In this document: in pieces, positions 7,904-14,616 of the stretch
Numbering within the stretch: position 1 is the first letter of the stretch
Layout: each line of letters begins with the position of its first letter
Origin: Chloroflexota bacterium
Lineage (GTDB): Bacteria > Chloroflexota > Anaerolineae > Aggregatilineales > Phototrophicaceae
Assembly: GCA_011523545.1 (NCBI GenBank)
Contig: WTGN01000009.1
Coordinates: 1 to 35,224 of the forward strand
DNA: 35,224 nucleotides
Reading direction: 5' to 3'
The notes under the pieces: model-generated
Database searches by the model: none
What the model saw: only the letters and a program-made list of their open reading frames with translations
What the model was told of the DNA's origin: nothing
Made by a program: the position numbers and the translations under genes

Positions 7904-9124
7904 ATGACTGAACCCGGGCGTCCGCCGCCGATTCGCACGGATGAAAGCAACGCCTTCGCCAACAATACCATGCGCGTTCGGCTGCCGGCGATCATTGATG
8001 AGACGATCGCGCTAAACGAGGATTATCCGGCGAGCATAAGAGATCGCCTCAGCCGGCTGCGCGATGACATCGCCTCGGGCGCGCGCATCAAGGGCTTGTC
8101 CGACGCGTCCGCTGCCGATGCCTGCGGCTGGGCCGGTGCGCTGCGGCGACAGCGAGAAATCCTGGATGCCGAGCCGGCCTGGCATTATGCCGAGTGGTTC
8201 TTCGCCGAGACCTACGCCTATCGCTGTCTGATCGGCGCCGTCCGCTGGAGGGAAAGCGGGCACGACCCCTTCCTGCCCCAGAAGCGCGAGGAGCTGGCCA
8301 GCGAGCAGCTTTGGCGTTTGCTGGAGCACGCAACCGAGCCGGCATCCAGCGCGTCGGAAGCGTTGAGGCGCCTGGTCGGTTTCGATCTCTGGGCCAACCG
8401 AATTGACTTGAGCTACGCCGCCTCAATGGAGCGGGGAACGCGTATTGATGAAGATGATCTGCTGGTTGACGACCGGGCGGATTTGCTGACCTATCTGGCG
8501 GATTCCGCGGCGGACCACCGGCAGTTTTCTGGCGATGGCACGATTTACCTGGTGGCGGACAACACCGGTTCTGAGCTGGCGATGGACCTCGCGCTCAGCG
8601 ATTGTCTGCTGCATCATGTGACGAAGCGCGTGGTCATCTGCCTCAAAGCGCATCCCACCTTTGTCAGTGATGCTACGCCCGCAGATGTCTGGATGATGCT
8701 GTCAGAAATGACGGCCCGTGGTGGCGGGGCGGCTGCGCTTGCAGAACGACTTCGCAGTGCCTGGGCGTCGGAGCGCTTGCGTTTCCTCCCGCATTTGTAT
8801 TGGAATAGTTCACGCTTCCTCTGGGATCTGCCGGCGTACTTGTGCGGCCAGCTTAACCGGGCTCGCCTTGTCATCATCAAGGGCGACGCCAATTATCGGC
8901 GGGCGCTGGGCGATTGCCTCTGGCCGGCGCAGACGCCCTTCAACCATGTGCTGAATTATCTGGACGCGCCTGTGCTTTGCCTGCGCACCTTGAAGAGCGA
9001 TCCCGTCGTGGGGTTGCCCTCCGCGGAAACTGCCGCGAAACTCGACCGCATTGATCCGGATTGGCGCGTCAATGGCAAGCGCGGATTGATTCAGTTCAAA
9101 TCTCAGACATCGAAGAGCCAGTAA
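7904..9124 (+). CDS. DUF89 metal-dependent damage-control phosphatase, ARMT1-like
   Basis: The 406-residue protein carries the DUF89 signature residues in order: D219-N220-x-G-x-E224 (VADNTGSEL), K248-x2-P-x3-S-D256 (KAHPTFVSD) and K326-G-D-x-N-Y331 (KGDANYRR). In this family these bind the metal and phosphate. The long helical N-terminal region with EWFFAETYAYR is typical of the ARMT1-like subgroup. DUF89 enzymes hydrolyse phosphorylated metabolites and are thought to clear damaged or excess sugar phosphates. It begins 14 nt after the R3H gene, so the two are probably one transcript. Its 3' end overlaps the convergent PPOX gene by 22 nt. Confidence 0.85.
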   Translation: MTEPGRPPPIRTDESNAFANNTMRVRLPAIIDETIALNEDYPASIRDRLSRLRDDIASGARIKGLSDASAADACGWAGALRRQREILDAEPAWHYAEWFFAETYAYRCLIGAVRWRESGHDPFLPQKREELASEQLWRLLEHATEPASSASEALRRLVGFDLWANRIDLSYAASMERGTRIDEDDLLVDDRADLLTYLADSAADHRQFSGDGTIYLVADNTGSELAMDLALSDCLLHHVTKRVVICLKAHPTFVSDATPADVWMMLSEMTARGGGAAALAERLRSAWASERLRFLPHLYWNSSRFLWDLPAYLCGQLNRARLVIIKGDANYRRALGDCLWPAQTPFNHVLNYLDAPVLCLRTLKSDPVVGLPSAETAAKLDRIDPDWRVNGKRGLIQFKSQTSKSQ

Positions 9125-9603
9125 GTGGCGGTGGCGGGATAATCGCGCTCAAGCCAGGCCATCAATTTCGCCGGCGCCAGGCGCAGCAGCGAGTCGCCCG
9201 AATCATCCAATTCAGGATCGAGCTCGTACTTTTCGATGTAGCGTTCGCTTATGCGGTTGAGAAGCGTCTCCGGGGTCTGCGCTTCGACGATGCTGCCTTC
9301 GATGATCACGGTCTCATCACCGCTGTCGAGATGAACGACGACGCGGTTGTCGCGCGCGATATTGCGCGCCTTGACCGACTTCTTGTCGGTGCCAAAGTAG
9401 AGAACGCCGTCGACCCAGGCGCCCCAGACGGGCACGCTGTGCGGGCGGCCGTCGGCGCGTACGCTGCAAATCCAATAATTGCGCGCCTCATGCATCTGGC
9501 GCTCGACCCAATCCCAGGTCAGCATCCGACCGGTCGCGTCCGGCATGACGCCGTAGTTGGGCATGTTCGGGCGAACACGCCGCGCGTTCGTCGGCTGGAT
9601 CAT
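9103..9603 (-). CDS. Pyridoxamine 5'-phosphate oxidase-like flavin/F420-binding protein
   Basis: A 166-residue split-barrel protein: ARNYWICSVRADGRPHSVPVWGAWVDGVLYFGTDKKSVKARNI is the standard PPOX FMN/F420-binding core, with R/G-x-P-H-x-V-P and the K/S-x-K-x-R-N-I phosphate-contact region. The C-terminus ends TYWLFDV, as in many F420-dependent class members. The electron-donor cofactor and substrate cannot be told from sequence by eye. The start ATG 9603 has GGGGAA about 8 nt ahead. It lies 29 nt downstream of dnaN on the same strand and may be cotranscribed, which says little about function. The 3' end overlaps the convergent DUF89 gene. Confidence 0.85.
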   Translation of the reverse strand: MIQPTNARRVRPNMPNYGVMPDATGRMLTWDWVERQMHEARNYWICSVRADGRPHSVPVWGAWVDGVLYFGTDKKSVKARNIARDNRVVVHLDSGDETVIIEGSIVEAQTPETLLNRISERYIEKYELDPELDDSGDSLLRLAPAKLMAWLERDYPATATYWLFDV

Positions 9604-9632
9604 GTCTTGGTTCCCCAGGTCGAGGCGGGCCG

Positions 9633-10757
9633 CTACTTGCTCATCGGCATGATGACGTGCACGAAGTCATCGCGGTTCTCCGGCTTGAGCACGCCGGGAT
9701 TCTCCGGCCCGTTGCTCTCGAAGACGACGCGCTCCTCGCTAATAACGCGCAAGACATCAATCAGATAGCGGATGTTAAAAGAGATATCGAGCGCTTCGCC
9801 TTCGGCTGTGGCATCAAGCATGCCTTCACTGTCGCCGCGCTCGGCGCTCTTGCCCACGATGAGGACCTCTGCCGGCTCGCCCGGATTCGCGGCCGGCTTG
9901 ACATGCAGATTGGCGCTGTTGGCGTTGTCGCGGGCGAATATCTCGGCGCGCTGGCAAACCAGCAGCAAGTCGTTGGTGTACATCACGGTGGATGTCACGA
10001 AGGAACGCGGAATGATCGAGGCAAAATCGGGAAAACGCCCCTCCAGCAATTGTGAGGAAACGAGAACATTGGGCGCGAAGAAGGTGATGCTGTTGCGTTG
10101 CGTCGGCAGCGAAATGCCGACTTCCTGGTCGTCTTCGACAATGCGCGCGACCTCGCTCATCGTCTGCGCCGGCACGACCATATCCTGCCGTTCGTCAAAT
10201 TTTTCTTCGATCCCGGCGGTGCGCACGGCCAGGCGATAACCATCGGCGGCGGCCATGGTCAGCGTCTGCCCGTCCAGCTGAAAGTACACGCCGGTGAGGA
10301 TCGGGCGATTCTGCTCGCGGGCGGCGGCGAAGGCCGTCTGATTAATCATCTCGCGCAGCGTTTCGCCCTGGACCTGCAGGTCGGCACTTTCGTTGTGGTT
10401 GATCGGCGGGAATTCGTCGGCGTCGATGCCGCGAATGTTCGATGTCTGAACGCCGCAGCGCAGATGCACGGTGTGGGTGGCGGCATCAAGCCGCAGATCG
10501 ACGCGTTCCGGCGACAGGCTGATGACCAACTCGCTGAAGGTGCGGGCGGGCAGGGTGATGCTGCCGGTCTGCTCGACTTTAGCGCCGATCCAAACGCTGA
10601 TGCTCAATTCAAGGTTGGTGGCGGATATCTTCAGGCGCGAGTCTTCGGTTTCCAGCAGGACGTTGGCCAGCACGGGCAAGGGCGGGTTGCTGTCAACCGC
10701 TTTGGAGACGATGTTCAAGCTCTTCGCCAGGTTTTCTTGCAAGACGCTAACAATCAT
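9633..10757 (-). CDS. dnaN: DNA polymerase III beta subunit (sliding clamp)
   Basis: The 374-residue length and sequence match the clamp. It starts MIVSVLQENLAKSLNIVSKAV, and has PVLANVLLETEDSRLKISAT, the middle-domain AAREQNRPILTGVYFQL and the third-domain ADGYRLAVRT. It ends in the hydrophobic motif FVHVIMPMS, close to the usual VIMPMRL partner-binding end. It forms the dimeric ring that tethers polymerase to DNA. ATG 10757 is chosen because AGAGGT sits 6 nt ahead and the sequence starts exactly like the family. dnaA and recF are not adjacent here, so this is not a standard origin region. Confidence 0.95.
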   Translation of the reverse strand: MIVSVLQENLAKSLNIVSKAVDSNPPLPVLANVLLETEDSRLKISATNLELSISVWIGAKVEQTGSITLPARTFSELVISLSPERVDLRLDAATHTVHLRCGVQTSNIRGIDADEFPPINHNESADLQVQGETLREMINQTAFAAAREQNRPILTGVYFQLDGQTLTMAAADGYRLAVRTAGIEEKFDERQDMVVPAQTMSEVARIVEDDQEVGISLPTQRNSITFFAPNVLVSSQLLEGRFPDFASIIPRSFVTSTVMYTNDLLLVCQRAEIFARDNANSANLHVKPAANPGEPAEVLIVGKSAERGDSEGMLDATAEGEALDISFNIRYLIDVLRVISEERVVFESNGPENPGVLKPENRDDFVHVIMPMSK

Positions 10758-10882
10758 GGTCGTACCTCTGTTTAAGATCCGCGGCGCCGGCGTTCGACAG
10801 GCGCGCCAGCCCGACATTCTCATGCTGTTGATACCAGCATAGTATATCCCAAGACGCCGCTGAATCCTACCGTCAAGGGATA

Positions 10883-10938
10883 GAGGAGCGCAGAGCACTC
10901 TTTTATCCAAGAGAACGCAGAGGACGCGCAAGAATATC
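10883..10938. repeat. Dispersed CGCAGAG-type repeat, family C (copy 1) in the dnaN upstream region
   Basis: The 272-nt gap between dnaN and the DUF4342 gene holds a stretch built from repeated GCAGAG units: GAGCGCAGAGCACTC, TTTTATCCAAGAG, then AACGCAGAGGACGC. It resembles the element at 13719-13757 (GAGTACACCGAGAATTTT, then GGACACAGAGGA). A minus-strand TATACT at 10841-10846 could be a dnaN -10 box, but the nearest TTGACG (10871-10876) is 24 nt away, too far. I see no gene in the gap. Confidence 0.4.
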
Positions 10939-11029
10939 CAGGCGCCTCCTATCAAAGCTGGCCGGAGCGCTATAGCGATCTCGAGTCGCTTAGTCGCGCT
11001 TGCAAGTTGCATGTATGAGGCGGCAGGGT

Positions 11030-11386
11030 CTAGTCGTCGCTTGGCGTGACATCGGTGACGTCATCGTCGGAAATCATGATGGTTTCGGCGTCGTCGTCAA
11101 TATCTTCGGCGCGGACGATATCGAGTTTGAGCTTCGCGAAGAGGGCGGCCAGCGCGCCCAGCGCCGCCAGCACCGGGCTGACCAGGGTGGCGACGCCGCC
11201 CACAACCACTGCCGAGGTCAGGGGCACTTCAATCAAGACTTCGTTGTTGGCGTTGCGGATGATCAAGCGACGGACGTTGCCTTCGGCGACCAGGGCTTTG
11301 ACGCGGTCGACCAGTTCGTTGCCAGCGACTTCCATCTCCTCGACCCAGTCGCGCTGTTGTTTCGGTTTCTGCGGCTCGTGATCCAT
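11030..11386 (-). CDS. DUF4342 domain protein
   Basis: A 118-residue protein with the DUF4342 plan: an N-terminal amphipathic part (WVEEMEVAGNELVDRVKALVAEGNVRRLIIRN), then NEVLIEVPLTSAVVVGGVATLV leading to an Ala/Leu-rich hydrophobic helix (PVLAALGALAALFAKLKLDIV), and an acidic tail with many Asp. The hydrophobic segment may be membrane-associated. The family has no established function. GGAG lies 8 nt before ATG 11386. It is followed 66 nt past its start by a minus-strand gene boundary but probably has its own transcript. Confidence 0.75.
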   Translation of the reverse strand: MDHEPQKPKQQRDWVEEMEVAGNELVDRVKALVAEGNVRRLIIRNANNEVLIEVPLTSAVVVGGVATLVSPVLAALGALAALFAKLKLDIVRAEDIDDDAETIMISDDDVTDVTPSDD

Positions 11387-11452
11387 AACTCAGTCTCCAA
11401 TACCATGTCTACCAGAGAATACGCAGCGAGCCGGCGCCCAGTTGCGCGGGAG

Positions 11453-12424
11453 CTAGCGCAGAAGCTCAGAAAGCATCTGTTTCCAGCGCGCCGCATCGAG
11501 ATCCCAACAGATCACGGGTTTGCTCCTGTTCGACAAGAGCGCGCGCCAGACGGGGGCATTGCGCGCGTCGTCGGCCAGATTGAGCTTGTCGACCACGGTC
11601 ATGCCGCGGGTCAATTCGCTGTCGCATTCCACATCGACGTAATGCGCGCTCTTGGCAATGCATATCGATGGATCAATGGCGGCGGCCATCGCCACGCCAT
11701 CGGGCAGGGAAATGCCGATTTCGCCGGTTTGAATCTCGTAGCCGATCATGCCCGTTCTGTTGCAGTCGATGGTGAAATCGGCGAAGGGAGTGTTGATCGC
11801 GCGGACGGCTTCGATATCGGCCGGCGAGAGCACAAAGTCGCCGGTGCTGAATTCCCAGCCGATCATTTCCAGCGGCAGCCCAGAGCGGAAGACGATGCGG
11901 GCCGCCTCCGGGTCACACCAGATATTGTATTCGGCGGCGGGCGTGACATTGCCGTTGGTGCAGGCGGCGCCGCCCATCACGATGCAGCGCGCTACCAGCG
12001 GGGCGATGTCCGGCGCTTTTCGGAGCGCCAGCGCCAGATTGGTCAAGGGGCCCAGCGTGACGATAACCAGGCCTGGCGTTGAGCGCGCCGTCTCGATGAT
12101 GGCGTCGACCGCATGGGCTTCCCGCGCATGCGAGCGCCGCGGTTTGTAGCGATCGCCCCAATCACCCAAGCCATCAGCGCCATGAAACCAATCGGCGGAT
12201 ACATAGTCGCGCAGCAGCGGTCGGTCGGCGCCGGCGAAAACGGGCAAATCAGCGTCACAGAGTTCGCTGAAGTAGAGCGCGTTAACGACGCCTTGATCGA
12301 GCGGCACGTTGCCAGCGACAACGGTGATGGCGCGGACATCGATATCGGGGTGGCGAAGCGCCATCAGAATGGCGACCGCGTCATCGGAGCCGGAGTCGGT
12401 GTCGATCAAGAAGGGTATGGTCAT
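11453..12424 (-). CDS. Inosine/uridine-preferring nucleoside hydrolase
   Basis: The 323-residue protein begins IPFLIDTDSGSDDAVAILMAL, which contains the DTDxGxDDA calcium-binding signature of the IUNH family. It continues with ITVVAGNVPLDQGVVNAL, TLGPLTNLALAL and CIVMGGAACTNGNVTPAAEYN, where the GGxxxxxGNxTPxAExN block lines the ribose site. It splits ribonucleosides to base and ribose in the cytoplasm. ATG 12424 follows GAGGGA at suitable spacing. It begins 15 nt after the stop of the MalY/PatB-like gene on the same strand, so the two are likely one operon. The ribose product could feed the window's PfkB kinase, but that link is only a guess. Confidence 0.92.
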   Translation of the reverse strand: MTIPFLIDTDSGSDDAVAILMALRHPDIDVRAITVVAGNVPLDQGVVNALYFSELCDADLPVFAGADRPLLRDYVSADWFHGADGLGDWGDRYKPRRSHAREAHAVDAIIETARSTPGLVIVTLGPLTNLALALRKAPDIAPLVARCIVMGGAACTNGNVTPAAEYNIWCDPEAARIVFRSGLPLEMIGWEFSTGDFVLSPADIEAVRAINTPFADFTIDCNRTGMIGYEIQTGEIGISLPDGVAMAAAIDPSICIAKSAHYVDVECDSELTRGMTVVDKLNLADDARNAPVWRALLSNRSKPVICWDLDAARWKQMLSELLR

Positions 12425-12439
12425 GGCGGATTCCCTCAA

Positions 12440-13621
12440 TCAGACCGGCAGCGCCAGTTGATCCACCGCCGCGCGCAGCCGTTCGAGCCCTTGCAGCAAA
12501 GTGGCGCGCGGGCAGCCAAAGTTCAAACGCACGAAGCCGTCGAAGGCATCACCAAAGAAAGCGCCGGGAGTGGGGGCGACGCCAGCCGTCTCCTGGCAAA
12601 AGGTCATCGGGTCGCCATCGATCGGCAGGCCGCGCATGTCCATCCAGAGCAGGTAGGTGGATGTTGGAATTGTCGTCTTGATCTGCGGTAGATGCCGCCG
12701 GATATAGTCGATAGCGAAGTCGCGATTGTCCTTGAGGTAGAGCAGCAATTGCCGCAGCCATTCTTCGCCACCGGTGTAAGCGCCGTAAGCCGCCTCATAA
12801 CCCATGATGTTGACGTGGGCGCTGATGCTCTGCAGGGCGGCCGCCATCGTTTCGCGGATCTCCTTGTTCTGCGCGATCAGCACCGAGCAGGCCATGCCGG
12901 CCAGATTGAAGGTCTTGCTGGGCGCGATCATTGTCAGGGTGCTCTGAGCGATTTCTTCCGACAGCGTGGCAATGGGGACGTGCTCGCCTTCGAGAATGAG
13001 GTCGGAGTGAATCTCATCGGCGACAATCAGCAGCTTGTGCCGCAGGCAGATCTCGGCAACGCGTTCCAGTTCGCTCGGCGAATAGACAAAGCCGGCCGGA
13101 TTCTGCGGATTGCACTGCAGGTGGATCGACGCCCGCGGGTCGCGCGCGATCATTTCGAATTCATCGTAGTCGTTCTCGTAATGGAAGCTGTGGGTGTCGT
13201 CGGCGATATATTCCATGTCGACATTGCCGATGAATTTGCGATTGGCGCGGATGGCCTTGAAGAAGGAGCCATAAACCGGCGTCTGTATCAGCACCGTGTC
13301 GCCGGGTTTGCCGAAGCCGCTGCAGGTCGCGCTGAGCGCCAGGACGAGGCCGGGCGAGAACAGCACATCGTCCGGCGTAATCCGCCACTTGTAGAGCCGC
13401 TCCATGCGCTCGACGACTGCTTCTTTCAGCTTGGGCGGGTCGAGCGTGTAACCGAAGACGCCGTGCCGGGCGCGCGCGATCATGGCGTCGATGGCGGCCG
13501 GCGGCGAGCGAAAATCCATGTCCGCCACCCACATCGGCAGGCAGCCCTCAGCGACCGCGCCCCACTTGGCGCTGTGATGCCCCGTGCGGTCAATGATCTC
13601 GTCGAAATCGAATACGGTCAT
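12440..13621 (-). CDS. PLP-dependent aminotransferase/C-S lyase, MalY/PatB type
   Basis: The 393-residue protein begins FDFDEIIDRTGHHSAKWG and has LPMWVADMDF, the MalY/PatB hallmark. Class I/II fold residues follow: SPGLVLALSA, NPQNPAGFVYS, ADEIHSDL with the PLP-ring Asp, and SKTFNLAG with the Schiff-base Lys. The family cleaves cystathionine or cysteine conjugates (beta-lyase), giving homocysteine or thiols with pyruvate and ammonia. NPQNP replaces the more usual NPHNP. ATG 13621 is chosen because the family match begins there. It is the first gene of a pair with the nucleoside hydrolase. Its closeness to the sulfur locus hints at sulfur amino acid metabolism, without proof. Confidence 0.88.
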   Translation of the reverse strand: MTVFDFDEIIDRTGHHSAKWGAVAEGCLPMWVADMDFRSPPAAIDAMIARARHGVFGYTLDPPKLKEAVVERMERLYKWRITPDDVLFSPGLVLALSATCSGFGKPGDTVLIQTPVYGSFFKAIRANRKFIGNVDMEYIADDTHSFHYENDYDEFEMIARDPRASIHLQCNPQNPAGFVYSPSELERVAEICLRHKLLIVADEIHSDLILEGEHVPIATLSEEIAQSTLTMIAPSKTFNLAGMACSVLIAQNKEIRETMAAALQSISAHVNIMGYEAAYGAYTGGEEWLRQLLLYLKDNRDFAIDYIRRHLPQIKTTIPTSTYLLWMDMRGLPIDGDPMTFCQETAGVAPTPGAFFGDAFDGFVRLNFGCPRATLLQGLERLRAAVDQLALPV

Positions 13622-13718
13622 ATTATGGCTTTCTCTGTGCCTTGAAATGAACGCATAAGAATATAACCGAATTCGCCAAGGAGGCATAGAAGTAACTGCG
13701 AGTGAGGAATTCAATTTC

Positions 13719-13757
13719 ACCACCGAGTACACCGAGAATTTTGAGGACACAGAGGAT
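13719..13757. repeat. Dispersed repeat, family C (copy 2)
   Basis: The segment contains ACCGAGTACACCGAGAATTTT followed by GAGGACACAGAGGAT, a motif of alternating CACNGAG units around an AT-rich core. It lies upstream of the MalY/PatB gene start and resembles the element near 10883-10938 in its GA-rich repeated units. No coding function is apparent. Confidence 0.45.
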
Positions 13758-13796
13758 AATCATCAGAACCGTGCGATTCCCGGCAAACCGACGTGT

Positions 13797-13822
13797 TGTA
13801 GGGGCGACTCTGTGAGTCGCCC
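13797..13822. repeat. REP-like hairpin repeat, family B (single unit)
   Basis: TGTAG precedes a perfect 9-bp inverted repeat, GGGCGACTC (13802-13810) and GAGTCGCCC (13814-13822), with a 3-nt loop. It has the same head and geometry as the two units at 14514-14592. The stem sequences differ between copies while pairing is kept, as expected for folding-selected REP-type repeats. Confidence 0.7.
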
Positions 13823-13888
13823 GAAAGCGCGCGCTATCGCAGGGAGGAGAGAATCTGCGCTGCGGAGCGCTAGCTTGGGGGTTCAAGC

Positions 13889-14443
13889 TTAAATGTTGAA
13901 GTCGCCGCCATCAACCCGGCAATGCAGGGCGAAGAGCGAACGCGGATCATCGTAGGCGCGCGAAAGCGAGACAGTGGCGCTGACGATGCCGCTCAGGATG
14001 TCTGTCATTTCCGCGCGAATGTTCTCGAAGGTCTCGGCTGTATTGCGATAGCGCATGCGATCGAGAAAGCTGATTTTGGCGCAGCCATAATCGAAGAGGA
14101 GGTCGTTCGGCGCTTCCGCTTCCAGGGCGCGGGCTGCCTCCAGGGCGCGGTCAAGACAGAGCCGCAGCGCGCTTTCGAGATCATCCGGCAAGTCCCGCTT
14201 GCGCACATAATGCAAGCCGATTTGGCCATCGGCGAGGTCGTAGGCGAAGTCGGCTTCATCGGCGATGAGCACAATGCCGGGCCCATCGGGCACGTGTTTG
14301 TAATCAATGACATCGATGAGCATGCCCTCGACGGTGTGGTCTTGAATCCAGCGCTGGAAGATGGGCAGGATGTCATCTGGCTGCAGCTTGGGCGGCTGCT
14401 CGAGGTTGAATTTGATGCCGATCCGTCTTGGTACGATTGTCAT
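13889..14443 (-). CDS. Conserved-looking protein of unknown function, downstream of sulfite reductase
   Basis: The 184-residue soluble protein begins MTIVPRRIGIKFNLEQPP and contains ILPIFQRWIQDHTVEGMLIDV, GPGIVLIADEADFAYDL and a helical C-terminal half with LRLCLDRALEAARALEAEAPN. I do not recognise a domain and see no membrane segment or catalytic signature. ATG 14443 has GAGGA 5 nt ahead, and the upstream frame extension runs into family B repeat sequence, so the longer start is rejected. It follows the sulfite reductase gene on the same strand after 166 nt holding repeats, which may place it on the same transcript. A role in sulfur assimilation is only suggested by position. Confidence 0.7.
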   Translation of the reverse strand: MTIVPRRIGIKFNLEQPPKLQPDDILPIFQRWIQDHTVEGMLIDVIDYKHVPDGPGIVLIADEADFAYDLADGQIGLHYVRKRDLPDDLESALRLCLDRALEAARALEAEAPNDLLFDYGCAKISFLDRMRYRNTAETFENIRAEMTDILSGIVSATVSLSRAYDDPRSLFALHCRVDGGDFNI

Positions 14444-14513
14444 GGAGTCCTCGCGATACGTAAGCGGGCGTTCCAGTGATCGCCCCTGTTTCTTTGCCAA
14501 AATGGAGTCTCCT

Positions 14514-14592
14514 GTAGGGGCGTCTCGCTGAGACGCCCTCGTGGTAGGCGTCCGAGTTATTCCTGTGGGCGTTTCAGCGAAACGCCCCTACA
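14514..14592. repeat. REP-like doublet, family B (two hairpins in inverted orientation)
   Basis: Two hairpins, GGGCGTCTC-GCT-GAGACGCCC (14518-14538) and GGGCGTTTC-AGC-GAAACGCCC (14567-14587), each have a 9-bp stem and 3-nt loop and are separated by 28 nt. The outer ends are inverted copies, TGTAGGGGCG at the left and CGCCCCTACA at the right, so the pair forms a BIME-like unit. A decayed half copy lies at 14466-14488 (GGGCGTTCCAGTGATCGCCC). No REP-associated transposase is present in the window. Confidence 0.75.
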
Positions 14593-14604
14593 AGTTCTGT
14601 TTAC

Positions 14605-14616
14605 GGGCTTTAGCCC
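14605..14616. other. Short palindrome spanning the sulfite reductase stop codon
   Basis: GGGCT-TT-AGCCC forms a 5-bp stem whose minus-strand reading includes the last glycine codon and the TAA stop of the sulfite reductase gene. There is no U tract. It may be a remnant of the repeats beside it or a weak 3'-end hairpin. Confidence 0.35.

Noticed and set aside
9633..11029. Replication origin near dnaN
   Set aside because: No dnaA, recF or gyrB nearby and no cluster of DnaA boxes seen; the upstream gap holds only a repeat and weak promoter-like sequences.
13797..14592. CRISPR-like repeats
   Set aside because: Units are palindromic, unevenly spaced, of both orientations and without unique spacers or cas genes; REP-type repeats fit better.
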